DNA of 64,000 nucleotides from JAHEME01 sp034435035 (GCA_034435035.1 DAOTXW010000040.1:1-64000); one strand, 5' to 3'; shown: positions 25,589-34,506, counted from the stretch's first letter. The notes: generated by a model from the letters alone, not told the origin. Made by a program: numbers and translations.

Positions 25589-25615
25589 TTCCTCCATCAC
25601 AGGAGCGGTGCTGAC

Positions 25616-26383
25616 ATGGCGAAGCTCGTCATCCTTGGCTCAGCCAATGCCGTGCCTGATTCCGACCATGAGAATACGCATATGGTCCTTCAGGGGCGCC
25701 AGTCCGTGGTTCTCATTGACTGCGTTGGCCGCCCCCTGGTCAATCTCAAGAAGGTTGGCATCGGGGTTGAAGAGCTGACCGACGTGATCCTCACCCATTT
25801 TCACCCCGACCACGTTGGCGCTGTCCCCAATCTGATGATGGCAGCCTGGCTGGTGGGTCGCCGATCGCCGCTGCGCCTGTATGGACTCCATCACTGTCTG
25901 GAGCGGGTCGAAGATCTGATGACGGCCTTCCACTGGGACGAATGGACGGGCTTCTTCCCGGTTGCGTTTCACCACCTGCCTGAGCGTGAAGGCGTATTCG
26001 TGCTTGAGAATGACGATTTCCACATCACGGCGTCGCCCGTGCGGCACTACGTGCCTACCATCGGGCTGCGCATCCTGGTGAAGGAAACAGGCTTCAGATT
26101 TGCCTACAGTTCAGACACGGTTCCCTGCCCGGAGACTGTGCGGTTGGCCTATCAATGCGATCTACTGCTGCATGAAAGCAGCGGCGACGAGCCCCTGGGC
26201 CATTCGAGCGCAGCGCAGGCCGGTGCCATTGCCGCCGAAGCCGGCGTCAGGCAGCTTGGTCTGATCCACTATCCGGTCTGGAATGCTCCTGCTGACCATC
26301 TGATCCCCCAGGCACAGGGCACCTTCGGGGGGAAGGTGTTCCTCTGTACCGACATGTTGGAGATACCACTGACTCGGCCCTGA
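25616..26383 (+). CDS. Metallo-beta-lactamase-fold hydrolase, RNase Z-like
   Basis: This is a 255-aa MBL-fold protein. The metal motif THFHPDHVGAVPNLMMA carries HxHxDH, HHLPER and SPVRHYVPTIGLRI follow, then YSSDTVPCPETV with the bridging Asp and HESSG. The order resembles RNase Z/Trz family members, although no exosite insertion is obvious. It starts 27 nt after the permease gene and may share its transcript. It overlaps a minus-strand reading frame at its 3' end. Confidence 0.85.
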   Translation: MAKLVILGSANAVPDSDHENTHMVLQGRQSVVLIDCVGRPLVNLKKVGIGVEELTDVILTHFHPDHVGAVPNLMMAAWLVGRRSPLRLYGLHHCLERVEDLMTAFHWDEWTGFFPVAFHHLPEREGVFVLENDDFHITASPVRHYVPTIGLRILVKETGFRFAYSSDTVPCPETVRLAYQCDLLLHESSGDEPLGHSSAAQAGAIAAEAGVRQLGLIHYPVWNAPADHLIPQAQGTFGGKVFLCTDMLEIPLTRP

Positions 26384-26769
26384 CCCTGCCCGAAGCTTTT
26401 GCGGCAAGGCGAAGCTGGCCGGGCGGCATCAGCGCTCTTGAGCGCTGCCGCCGACGCCTGCCCGCGCAGCCAGTTCAGGGCATCTGCCTCATTCTGGAAC
26501 CTCTGCACGGGCGGCAGTCGGATCAGGCTGCCGGCAGGCGAGCCGATCCTATCCAGCGCCAGGTCACCGCCCACAACGACCAGGCATGAGGCGTCGCTGG
26601 CTTCGGAGAAGGCGCGATCAGAAAACGCAGGGTTGTCGAGAATGTCTGCGGCGATGAGGTCGGCAACCACACGCTGCACATCGACCCCGGCGGAATCGGC
26701 AAGGACGAACAGAGGGCGGGGTGGCTGAATCCGCTTGAGGAGTTTGGCTGCTGCGTGCTGGGCTGTCAG
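26269..26769 (-). CDS. STAS/SpoIIAA-like reading frame without a standard start
   Basis: The frame encodes RPLFVLADSAGVDVQRVVAD, CLVVVGG and RFQNEADALNWLRGQAS, which resemble small STAS/SpoIIAA-like proteins ending in ALAWL. The only start covering the whole domain is CTG at 26769, which overlaps the TGA of the 67-aa gene (CTGA). The first standard start (GTG at 26679) would cut off a predicted beta strand. Past the domain end it runs antisense through the hydrolase gene for about 110 nt, as if the native stop was lost. It may be real with a CTG start, or a decaying gene. Confidence 0.4.
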   Translation of the reverse strand: MTAQHAAAKLLKRIQPPRPLFVLADSAGVDVQRVVADLIAADILDNPAFSDRAFSEASDASCLVVVGGDLALDRIGSPAGSLIRLPPVQRFQNEADALNWLRGQASAAALKSADAARPASPCRKSFGQGQGRVSGISNMSVQRNTFPPKVPCAWGIRWSAGAFQTG

Positions 26770-26969
26770 CGCTGATCCTCGACCAGCCGGCAGGTTGCAT
26801 GCAGGAAGCTGAACTCGCCCCGGGGAGGCATGAGCTCCAGCACTTCGATCACCTCAAACTCCTTCTTGCCCAGAGTGACGCGATCACCAACGCGTGGCGG
26901 CTGCTCGACATTGGCAATCGCGCCCGGGTGCTCGCCTCCGACCACTACAAAGCTCACCTTGTAGATCAT
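26766..26969 (-). CDS. Conserved-looking 67-aa protein
   Basis: This is a small protein with alternating beta-strand character (YKVSFVVVGGEHPGAIANV, VGDRVTLGKKEFEVIEVLEL). AAAGGA lies upstream of the ATG. I do not recognise the family. It lies 35 nt downstream of the cNMP-binding gene on the same strand, so it is probably co-transcribed. Confidence 0.6.
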   Translation of the reverse strand: MIYKVSFVVVGGEHPGAIANVEQPPRVGDRVTLGKKEFEVIEVLELMPPRGEFSFLHATCRLVEDQR

Positions 26970-27004
26970 CGCGTGTTCCTTTCTCGTCGGCAGCCGCGCG
27001 CGGT

Positions 27005-27451
27005 CTACTTCTGATCTTCGAGGGTCTTGCGGCGGATGCGGAATGACAGGTCGGCGGCGATGTTGCGCATCACCCGATAGCCGATGCCTGTGTCAGTCTC
27101 GCAGAGGTTTTCGAAGGCATCCCGGGTGATCGAGACGACCACTGTGCCGTCTGTCGCAGCCCGCACGGTTGCGGACCGCGCGCCCTGATCGATCAGCGCC
27201 ATCTCACCCACTGACTGGCCGGGTCCCAGATTGACCAGCGTGCGGCCGCCCGGCTGATCCCCTGCATCGACCACGACTTCAACAAAGCCTTCCTTGATCA
27301 GGTAAAGGCTGTGGGCCTCATCTCCCTGGGAAAACAGGACCTCGTCGCGCTTGAGTGTCTGTTCTCGGAAGATACCGGCCAGCCTGGCGAACTGCTCATC
27401 GGTCAGGCCGGAGAACATCTCCACGCTGCGCAGCAGCTTGATCAGTTCCAC
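27005..27451 (-). CDS. Stand-alone cyclic nucleotide-binding domain protein
   Basis: This 148-aa protein is one cNMP-binding beta-barrel: LFSQGDEAHSLYLIKEGFVEVVV, then the phosphate-binding cassette VGEMALIDQGARSATVRA. It has the C helix but no helix-turn-helix, so unlike Crp it should not bind DNA itself. It may act as a signal-sensing partner for the two small proteins downstream. A promoter lies at 27503-27530. Confidence 0.85.
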   Translation of the reverse strand: MELIKLLRSVEMFSGLTDEQFARLAGIFREQTLKRDEVLFSQGDEAHSLYLIKEGFVEVVVDAGDQPGGRTLVNLGPGQSVGEMALIDQGARSATVRAATDGTVVVSITRDAFENLCETDTGIGYRVMRNIAADLSFRIRRKTLEDQK

Positions 27452-27502
27452 GTTCCACCTCGCTTTCGCGTCAGCTCCGCCTGGGTTCCATCTGCAGATG
27501 TC

Positions 27503-27530
27503 ATTGTACCCAGTATGAACAGCCTGACAA
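27503..27530 (-). promoter_or_regulatory. Promoter of the cNMP-binding gene
   Basis: On the minus strand TTGTCA (27530-27525) and TACAAT (27508-27503) are separated by 16 bp, about 50 nt ahead of the cNMP gene. It diverges from the promoter at 27715-27744. The 306-nt region between the divergent genes (27452-27757) holds these two promoters and nothing else that I can recognise. Confidence 0.65.
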
Positions 27531-27714
27531 GCCAGCGTGGCTGAGGAGATGTCTTTCCTGTTTGGGGGTCGCTCTGTCCGCCGGACAACTTGCTGGAGTG
27601 TGTTATGGATCTCGCCTCCGGCATCCCTCGCTCATCGATTGAAATGCGCCCGGATCACGCTGTGTTTGCGGTGGCCCGGTGAATCGCGTAGAGTCCCCAG
27701 TACCTGCAAGCGGT

Positions 27715-27744
27715 TTGACAGAGCAGATCCATAAGCGGTATAAT
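27715..27744 (+). promoter_or_regulatory. Consensus promoter of the lytic transglycosylase gene
   Basis: TTGACA (27715-27720) and TATAAT (27739-27744), both perfect, are separated by 18 bp. The predicted start near 27751 leaves only about 7 nt before the ATG at 27758. Confidence 0.8.
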
Positions 27745-27757
27745 CACTGTCGAACAC

Positions 27758-28582
27758 ATGTTCTGTATAAGAAAAGGTATAGACTCCTCCTTGGGCAAGC
27801 AGAAGAAGCTCAAGACTAAGATCCCACAGCATCCACAACCCGGGCGGCATCTGCGTCTGATCGCCCTCCAGGCGCTCTTTTTCATCGGCCTGGCAGCGTT
27901 TGGCTTCAGTGTAGTTCTGACTCTGGTGGGCGACCGATCATCTGCTGAGCCAATCCGCCTGGCACCGCACGTCCCGGTGGTTAACTTTGGGCCTGCACAG
28001 CCTGTTGAGGCAGCCGGCCTGTTCGAGGCGCCGAGCCAGCGACCTCGCGTTGAACCCAGTTTGTCGCCGATCTTCACGCCTTCCGTCCAGTACTGGGAAG
28101 AAGACCTGCTGCGCTGGGCAGCCGAGTACGAAGTGGATCCGAACCTTGCGGCCACCGTGATGCAGATCGAATCCTGCGGGAACCCATCTGCTCAATCCTC
28201 GGCGGGCGCCAGTGGGTTGTTCCAGGTAATGCCTTTTCATTTTGAGGACGGCGAAGAGCCATTTGACCCGGAGACCAACGCAAAACGGGGTCTTGATTAT
28301 CTTGCGCGGGGCCTGGAGGTGTCAGGCGGGCACGCAGGGCTGGCGCTGGCCGGGTACAACGGTGGGCACAGTGTGATCGCCAGAGATTATGAGGATTGGG
28401 CCTACGAGACCCAGCGCTACTATCGGTGGGGCAGCGGTATCTACCGTGAAGCATCCGCTGGCTGGGAAAGCAGCCCCACGTTGAGTGCATGGCTGGCGGC
28501 TGGTGGAGCCTCGCTCTGCGCTGCGGCTGAGGAGGAACTGGGCCTGACAGCCCGGGGTCTGCTTCCGACTGCAGCCCGCTGA
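27758..28582 (+). CDS. Membrane-anchored lytic transglycosylase (SLT domain)
   Basis: This is a 274-aa protein. Residues about 30-60 form one membrane anchor (LIALQALFFIGLAAFGFSVVL) after a basic N-terminus. From about 115 on is an SLT domain: catalytic Glu in ATVMQIESCGNPSA, then GASGLFQVMPFHF and LALAGYNGG. It should cleave peptidoglycan outside the membrane. Start at ATG 27758, or TTG 27791 with AAAAGG upstream. That a murein-cutting enzyme is kept argues for a peptidoglycan wall. Confidence 0.88.
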   Translation: MFCIRKGIDSSLGKQKKLKTKIPQHPQPGRHLRLIALQALFFIGLAAFGFSVVLTLVGDRSSAEPIRLAPHVPVVNFGPAQPVEAAGLFEAPSQRPRVEPSLSPIFTPSVQYWEEDLLRWAAEYEVDPNLAATVMQIESCGNPSAQSSAGASGLFQVMPFHFEDGEEPFDPETNAKRGLDYLARGLEVSGGHAGLALAGYNGGHSVIARDYEDWAYETQRYYRWGSGIYREASAGWESSPTLSAWLAAGGASLCAAAEEELGLTARGLLPTAAR

Positions 28583-28720
28583 CGGGTGGATGGCCTGCCG
28601 TTCCGGAAACAATCACACCAGTTGTGGTACAATCAACCGCAGAGATCGAGAGAGCTGTCGCTGTGCTCGCGGAGACAGTCCTTCCTGTGCGTCTATGCAG
28701 GTAGTGGCAGGGATACCGGG

Positions 28721-29155
28721 ATGTCAGCCAAAAAGGATTCACACCAGCCGGAAATCGACACCCATCAGTTGGAGTACCATATAATAACGGATGCTCACCA
28801 GTACCTGGTTGTGAGGCATTCGCATGTCTGGCGCCCCCCCACCGATGTGATCGAAGAAGCCGATCGCCTCGTGGTTCTCGTTGAGGTTGCGGGGATGCAG
28901 CATGGTGAGTTTCATATCACACTCAGCCAGCGCAGGCTGACAATCAGCGGCTCCCGGGCGGCCGCGCACCGTGCCAGCGCAGCCTACCATCAGGTAGAGG
29001 TGCGGCATGGTGAATTCCGAACCGATATTGCGCTTCCCTGGCCTGTGGAGGAGAATGCCATTGCAGCCCGCTATGCCGATGGCTTCCTTCATGTCGAGTT
29101 GCCGCGCATGCGTCGTGAGAAGGTGCATATTGTGCCGGTAATCAGGGCGGAATAG
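28721..29155 (+). CDS. Hsp20/alpha-crystallin family small heat-shock protein
   Basis: This is a 144-aa protein. The alpha-crystallin domain covers about residues 38-140: PPTDVIEEADRLVVLVEVAGM, LTISGSR, FRTDIALPWPVEENAIAARYADGFLHVELPR. Such proteins are ATP-independent holdases. It lies directly before lon, so both may be part of one protein-quality-control transcript. The frame opens at 28586, but the ATG at 28721 fits the family. An extended -10 (TGGTACAAT) lies at 28625-28633. Confidence 0.88.
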   Translation: MSAKKDSHQPEIDTHQLEYHIITDAHQYLVVRHSHVWRPPTDVIEEADRLVVLVEVAGMQHGEFHITLSQRRLTISGSRAAAHRASAAYHQVEVRHGEFRTDIALPWPVEENAIAARYADGFLHVELPRMRREKVHIVPVIRAE

Positions 29156-29200
29156 ACCCGTTCGCTATCCTCGCAATCCGACTGGAGCGTCATAACCCCG

Positions 29201-31834
29201 ATGAAGAAGAAGCCATCGGCAAGGTCTCAGCCGCAGAGTGCTGTGCCGACGCAGGGAGAAGCTGAAGCAGAGTCGCCAACCGTTGTCCAGCATCGTGCCG
29301 CAGAAGAAGTTTCACCGGGCGAGGAGTCAGCACAGGCCAGCGAAATCACCATCCCGGACGTATTGCCCATCCTGCCGCTGCGCGGGCTGGTTGTGTACCC
29401 TCAGACTGCGGTTCCTCTGCTGGTCGGGCAGCCGCGCTCCATCCGCCTGATCGACGACAATATGGGTGGCGAGCGAATGATCGGGCTCCTGGCTAGCCTC
29501 GACCCCGAGAAGGAGGAACCCGGCCCCGACGAGCTGCACCGCATAGGTACGGTAGCGGTCATTCACCGCCTCTTTCGCGCGCCCGATGGCACGATGCGGC
29601 TCCTGGTTCAGGGCCTGGTGCGCATGCGAGTTGACGAATTCACCGCCGAGGAACCCTACCTGGTTGCACACATCACCCCGATCCCGGAGACCAGCGGTGA
29701 GGGCATCGAGATTGAGGCGCTGATGCGCAACATCGGCGGCCAATTCAAACAGCTCGCTGAGCTGGTCCCCAGCATCCCCGGCGAGTTAATGGCTGCCACT
29801 CTCAACATTGAGGACCCCCTGCAACTGGTCTATACCATTGCGACCTATATGCGGATGGACCTGCCAGATGCCCAGCGCATCCTGGAGCTGGACACAGCGG
29901 CGGACAAGCTGCGCTTGCTGATGGGGCTTCTCAGCAAGGAGCTGGAAGTCCTGGAGCTGGGGCGCAAGATACAGGCAGATGCCCAGTCTCAGATCGATCG
30001 CGTCCAGCGCGAATACTTCCTGCGGGAGCAGCTCAAGGCCATCCAGCGTGAGCTGGGTGAAGCCGATGAGCAGCAGATGGAGGTGGAGGAGTTCCGGGAG
30101 CGTATTGAACGGGCGGCTATGCCGCCTGAAGTCGAGAAAGAAGCTCGCCGTGAGCTGGATCGCCTGTCGCGGCTGCCAACTGCCTCAGCCGAGTATGGCG
30201 TGATCCGTACCTACCTGGACTGGCTGACAGATATCCCATGGCGTGTCGTTACCGAGGACAATCTGGATATCGTACATGCACGGCACGTGCTGGATGAGGA
30301 TCACTACGATCTGCGCGATATCAAGGAGCGCATCCTGGAATATCTGGCGGTGCGCAAGCTGCGGCAGGAACGCCGGGGCGACTCGACGGCCATCCCGCCT
30401 GCGCCAACAGACTCTATCCGTCGTGAGCGGGAAGGTGTGATCCTGTGTTTCACTGGCCCGCCGGGAGTTGGCAAAACCTCGCTGGGGGCGTCCATCGCCC
30501 GCGCCCTGGGGCGTAAGTTCGTGCGCATGAGCTTGGGAGGCGTTCGCGACGAGGCCGAGCTGCGCGGTCACAGGCGCACCTACATCGGCGCGATGCCAGG
30601 CCGGATTGTTGAGGCTCTACGCCGCGTTGGCACGATCAACCCGGTGATCATGCTCGATGAGATTGACAAGCTGGGGATGGACTTCCGCGGCGACCCTGCT
30701 TCGGCACTGCTGGAAGTGCTCGATCCCGAGCAGAACTATGCGTTTCGTGATCATTACCTGGATGTGCCCATCGATCTTTCGCAGGTGATGTTCATCACCA
30801 CGGCTAACATGCTGGAGCCAATCCCTGGCCCTCTGCGGGACCGTATGGAGATCATCCAGCTCTCCGGCTACACGGAGAGTGAGAAAGTGCAGATCGCACA
30901 GGCTTACCTCATCCCACGGCAGCTGCGCGAGAACGGGTTGCGCCCCGGTGAAATGACCCTGACAGATGAAGCAGTGGTGGCTGTGATCCGGAACTATACC
31001 CGTGAGGCAGGTGTGCGCAACCTTGAGCGCCAGATCGGCGCGCTGTGCCGTAAGGTGGTGACTCAGATCGCCGAGGCAAAGCTTGAGGCGATTGAGATCG
31101 GCCCGGAACAGGTGCGTGAATTCCTCGGAAAGCCGATATTCTACTACCTCGCTGAAGTTCAGGAGCGCACACAGATTCCCGGAGTGGCTACCGGGCTGGT
31201 CTGGACGCCAGTGGGTGGCGACGTTGTCTTTATCGAGGCCGCGCAAATGGCCGGGAAGAAAGGTTTCATGCTCACCGGCCAGCTGGGCGAAGTGATGCAG
31301 GAAAGCGCTCGTGCTGCCCTGAGCTACGTTCGGTCACGCGCCGCCTCCCTGGGGATTCCTGATGCCTGGTTTGAAGAACACGATTTGCACCTGCATGTGC
31401 CTGCGGGCGCGGTTCCCAAGGATGGCCCCTCGGCTGGCATCACTATTGCTACCTCGCTGGTCTCCCTGCTAACGGATCGACCGGTGCGCAGCGATGTCGC
31501 GATGACCGGCGAGATCACCCTCCGCGGGCAGGTGCTTCCGATCGGTGGTGTCAAAGAGAAGGTGCTGGCTGCCCATCGCTTTGGCCTGCGCACGGTTATC
31601 CTGCCCCGACGCAACGAGAATGATTTGGATGATGTTCCCGAAGAGATCCGGAGCCAGATGAACATTATCCTGGCAGACCGGGTCGATCAGGTGTTGGAAG
31701 CAGCACTGGAACCTGCCAGGGGTCAGAGTCCAACAGAAGCCAGCATGCGGGATGCGGCTGCCTCTCCAGCCAGCTCCCGCCGTGCTCGCTCCCGCTACAA
31801 GGAGAAGCTAGGTGCCCAAAGTGATGATCGTTGA
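29201..31834 (+). CDS. lon: ATP-dependent Lon protease
   Basis: This 877-aa protein has an acidic N-terminal tail of about 50 residues, the LON substrate domain (VLPILPLRGLVVYPQTAVPL), an AAA+ module (Walker A GPPGVGKTS near 419-427; VIMLDEIDKLG) and a protease domain. The catalytic Ser is at about 744 (PKDGPSAG) and the Lys at about 785 (GGVKEKVLAAHR). It degrades damaged and regulatory proteins. Its 3' end overlaps the response regulator gene by 23 nt. Confidence 0.96.
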   Translation: MKKKPSARSQPQSAVPTQGEAEAESPTVVQHRAAEEVSPGEESAQASEITIPDVLPILPLRGLVVYPQTAVPLLVGQPRSIRLIDDNMGGERMIGLLASLDPEKEEPGPDELHRIGTVAVIHRLFRAPDGTMRLLVQGLVRMRVDEFTAEEPYLVAHITPIPETSGEGIEIEALMRNIGGQFKQLAELVPSIPGELMAATLNIEDPLQLVYTIATYMRMDLPDAQRILELDTAADKLRLLMGLLSKELEVLELGRKIQADAQSQIDRVQREYFLREQLKAIQRELGEADEQQMEVEEFRERIERAAMPPEVEKEARRELDRLSRLPTASAEYGVIRTYLDWLTDIPWRVVTEDNLDIVHARHVLDEDHYDLRDIKERILEYLAVRKLRQERRGDSTAIPPAPTDSIRREREGVILCFTGPPGVGKTSLGASIARALGRKFVRMSLGGVRDEAELRGHRRTYIGAMPGRIVEALRRVGTINPVIMLDEIDKLGMDFRGDPASALLEVLDPEQNYAFRDHYLDVPIDLSQVMFITTANMLEPIPGPLRDRMEIIQLSGYTESEKVQIAQAYLIPRQLRENGLRPGEMTLTDEAVVAVIRNYTREAGVRNLERQIGALCRKVVTQIAEAKLEAIEIGPEQVREFLGKPIFYYLAEVQERTQIPGVATGLVWTPVGGDVVFIEAAQMAGKKGFMLTGQLGEVMQESARAALSYVRSRAASLGIPDAWFEEHDLHLHVPAGAVPKDGPSAGITIATSLVSLLTDRPVRSDVAMTGEITLRGQVLPIGGVKEKVLAAHRFGLRTVILPRRNENDLDDVPEEIRSQMNIILADRVDQVLEAALEPARGQSPTEASMRDAAASPASSRRARSRYKEKLGAQSDDR

Positions 31835-32171
31835 TGATGACCGCACAACAACAGGTCTGTTAAAGACTCTACTGGAGCTTGATGGCTTCGAGGTTGTGCT
31901 GGCGGGTGATGGCGCTACGGCGCTCCGCCGCGCTTATGAGAGCCTGCCGGATGCATTCCTGGTAGATTACCACCTGGCCGATGTTGCCGGGACGGAGTTT
32001 GTCCGGGATTTACGTGCCACCGATCGCTTCAGCGTAACGCCAGTGATCATGACGTCAGGCTTGGATCGTGCGGCTGAGGCCAACGAAGCCGGGGCCAATC
32101 AGTTTCTTATCAAGCCATTTGACCCCGGCGATCTTGCACAATTGTTGAGGATGCTGCTGGAGACGACTTGA
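31812..32171 (+). CDS. Single-domain response regulator
   Basis: This 119-aa protein has only a receiver domain. The acidic pair is at Asp8-Asp9 and Asp10, the phosphoacceptor is Asp52 (FLVDYHL), the Thr/Ser is in VIMTSG and the Lys is in FLIKPF. No output domain is present, so it must act through a partner, and no histidine kinase is in the window. The GTG start lies inside lon after AAGGAGAAG, so it is translationally coupled to the protease. Confidence 0.9.
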   Translation: MPKVMIVDDDRTTTGLLKTLLELDGFEVVLAGDGATALRRAYESLPDAFLVDYHLADVAGTEFVRDLRATDRFSVTPVIMTSGLDRAAEANEAGANQFLIKPFDPGDLAQLLRMLLETT

Positions 32172-32242
32172 TCGCTGGGCCGTATGAACTGCCTGACTAT
32201 TAGGATTCTTCCCATATTAGCCTGAGAGGATTACAACGAACT

Positions 32243-33994
32243 GTGACCGAAAGAGGCAAACGCAACAAAATGCAGTGGTACCGCATGGACGCCCATCTGC
32301 ACACTCCTGCGTCAAAAGATTATCAGCAGCCTGGTGTGACGTACCTGGATGTATTGCAAAGAGCGGAGCAACGTGGCCTCAACATCCTTGCATTCACCGA
32401 TCACAATACGGTGCAGGGCTTCCGCGCTATGCAGGAAGAGATTGAGAAGCTGCAGTGGCTGGAGCAGTTGGGAAGGATGAACACCAGCGAGCAGAAGCGG
32501 CTGAATGAGTACCGCCGGCTGTTCGGCCAGATGCTGATTTTACCGGGCTTCGAGTTTACTGCTATGTTCGGCTTCCACGTGTTGGGTCTCTTTGCCCCGG
32601 ATACGGAGATGCGCTATCTGGAGCACCTGCTGCTGGATCTCAACATCCCTCCGGAGTCGATCGATGCTGGCGAGACTAACGTGGGAGCTTCCAGCGATGT
32701 GCTGACCGCCTATCATACGATCCGTGAGGCCGGAGGAATTGTAATTGCGGCCCATGCCAACTCGACTCATGGGGTCGCTATGCGGGGGTTGACTTTCGGG
32801 GGGCAGACGCGCATAGCCTATACGCAGGATCCCAACCTGCATGCTCTGGAGGTTACCGACCTGGATCAGCGCGGGACACGTACAACAATGCGCTTCTTTG
32901 ACGGCTCCAAGCCCGAGTATCCGCGCCGGATGCGCTGTATTCAGGGCTCAGATGCTCACCGCTTGGACCGTGATACGCGCAATCCGAAGAATCTGGGAAT
33001 TGGAGACAGGGTCACCGAGGTCCTTCTGCCAGAGCTCAGTTTCGATGCTCTCTACGAGCTGTTCACCAACAACGATTTTGCGCGCTCACGCCCCTATCAG
33101 GGCAGTGCGACGGCACCCTACGATCATGTCAAGGCTGCCCGGCAGGAAGGCCCGTCGATTGTGCAGGACTTCCACGAATCAATGACCAAGCGTGGCGGTA
33201 AGCAGTATGCGGTGATCGCAGATATCTGCGCTTTCGGCAACACCAATGGCGGCACATTGTACATCGGCGTCTCCCCTAACCCAAAGGAAAAGCCGGTCGG
33301 GGTCCCCGATATCAATCATGCGGTCGAAGAGTTGCGAACCGAGATTCAGCGGCATATCAACCCCCCTATCGATGTCAAAGTGGACTTACTCCAGACAGAG
33401 GGCGTCAATATCATCAGGGTTCAGGTGCCTCAGGGCAGTGATCCGCCCTATGTGGTTGACGACAGCAAGATCTACGTACGCGATGAGAACGAGACCAGCC
33501 TGGCGGTGCGTGATGAGATCGTACAGCTGGTGCTGCGAGCAGCGCACGGGATGCAGCCTCCCGCAGCCGGGGCTCCCGAAGAGCCGGCGCCCGCTCCGGT
33601 CCTGTCGGCGGAGGAGGGCAACGCGATTGCTGCTCCCCGCACCGGAGTGGAGGTTGTGGCGTCCGAAAAGCGCAACGATACATACTACCATGACGTGCGC
33701 GACCTCCGCAACGGCAATATTGTGCGCAATGTCACCCGGGAGTCTGCCCGGAAGCTCTGGCACTACGCCATCACCCAGATCGAAGATCAGAGGGTGGATC
33801 TCAGACAGTTGCGCTGGCAGGGGGAGATTGCAGTGGTGCAGAACTACACGCGGGCCGGCAAGACCCGCTACGACCTTGCTCAACGCATAGATGGGCAGGT
33901 TCGCGTCTATTACGGCGTGACGGAGGATGGCATACAGGACAGTGGGCACGAAGCCTGGCGGCGGCTGCTGAGCCTGGAGGATGAAGAGGCATGA
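32243..33994 (+). CDS. PHP phosphoesterase domain fused to an AlbA_2/Schlafen-like domain
   Basis: This 583-aa protein has at least three parts. Residues about 12-270 are a PHP domain (DAHLHTPAS, FTDHNTVQGF, IAAHANSTHG, QGSDAHRLD), a metal-dependent phosphoesterase fold. Residues about 300-430 resemble the AlbA_2 nucleic-acid-binding domain (FGNTNGGTLYIGVSPNPK, YVRDENETSLAVRDEIVQLV). After a Pro/Ala-rich linker, residues about 480-583 form a domain I do not recognise. The mogA gene overlaps its end. Start GTG 32243 or ATG 32270. Confidence 0.78.
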   Translation: MTERGKRNKMQWYRMDAHLHTPASKDYQQPGVTYLDVLQRAEQRGLNILAFTDHNTVQGFRAMQEEIEKLQWLEQLGRMNTSEQKRLNEYRRLFGQMLILPGFEFTAMFGFHVLGLFAPDTEMRYLEHLLLDLNIPPESIDAGETNVGASSDVLTAYHTIREAGGIVIAAHANSTHGVAMRGLTFGGQTRIAYTQDPNLHALEVTDLDQRGTRTTMRFFDGSKPEYPRRMRCIQGSDAHRLDRDTRNPKNLGIGDRVTEVLLPELSFDALYELFTNNDFARSRPYQGSATAPYDHVKAARQEGPSIVQDFHESMTKRGGKQYAVIADICAFGNTNGGTLYIGVSPNPKEKPVGVPDINHAVEELRTEIQRHINPPIDVKVDLLQTEGVNIIRVQVPQGSDPPYVVDDSKIYVRDENETSLAVRDEIVQLVLRAAHGMQPPAAGAPEEPAPAPVLSAEEGNAIAAPRTGVEVVASEKRNDTYYHDVRDLRNGNIVRNVTRESARKLWHYAITQIEDQRVDLRQLRWQGEIAVVQNYTRAGKTRYDLAQRIDGQVRVYYGVTEDGIQDSGHEAWRRLLSLEDEEA

Positions 33995-34506
33995 CCATCC
34001 GCGTGGGGGTTCTGACTATCAGTGACCGCGCTCATGCTCAGGCATATGAAGATCGATCCGGGCCGATGATCGAAAGCATGATGACACAGCGGCTGGGTTG
34101 GCATGTTGTCCAGCGGCTGATCGTTCCTGATGAGCGTGCATTGATCGAGCAGACCCTGATGGAGTGGGCAGACCGCGAACACGTACAGCTCATTCTTACC
34201 ACGGGGGGCACCGGGTTTGCCCCCCGCGATATTACGCCTGAGGCAACTCGCGCCGTGCTCGATCGCGAAGCTCCGGGTATCGCAGAGGCAATGCGCTACA
34301 GCAGCCTGCAGGTGACTCCGCATGCGATGCTGTCACGGGGGGTAAGCGGCATCCGCGGATCGACCCTGATAGTCAATTTGCCCGGCAGCCCCCGGGCCGT
34401 CAAGGAGAACCTGGAGACGCTTCTCCCGGTACTCCCGCACGCGATTGATCTGTTGATGGGAGCGCCGGGTGCGGAGGCGGGCCACCGGCGCCCTCAGATG
34501 GCCTGA
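33991..34506 (+). CDS. mog: MogA/MoaB-family molybdopterin adenylyltransferase
   Basis: This 171-aa protein carries the MPT-binding motif LILTTGGTGFAPRDITPEATR and SRGVSGIRGSTLIVNLPGSPRAVKENL. The family adenylylates molybdopterin during cofactor synthesis. No other moa/moe gene is in the window. Its ATG overlaps the stop of the PHP fusion gene (ATGA). Confidence 0.9.
   Translation: MTIRVGVLTISDRAHAQAYEDRSGPMIESMMTQRLGWHVVQRLIVPDERALIEQTLMEWADREHVQLILTTGGTGFAPRDITPEATRAVLDREAPGIAEAMRYSSLQVTPHAMLSRGVSGIRGSTLIVNLPGSPRAVKENLETLLPVLPHAIDLLMGAPGAEAGHRRPQMA

Noticed and set aside
23858..25600. Very long minus-strand open frame (580 codons) opposite the ABC permease gene
   Set aside because: It mirrors the codon pattern of the clear permease gene. 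Its product is rich in His, Gln, Arg and Asp with no membrane or domain pattern, typical of an antisense shadow in GC-rich DNA.
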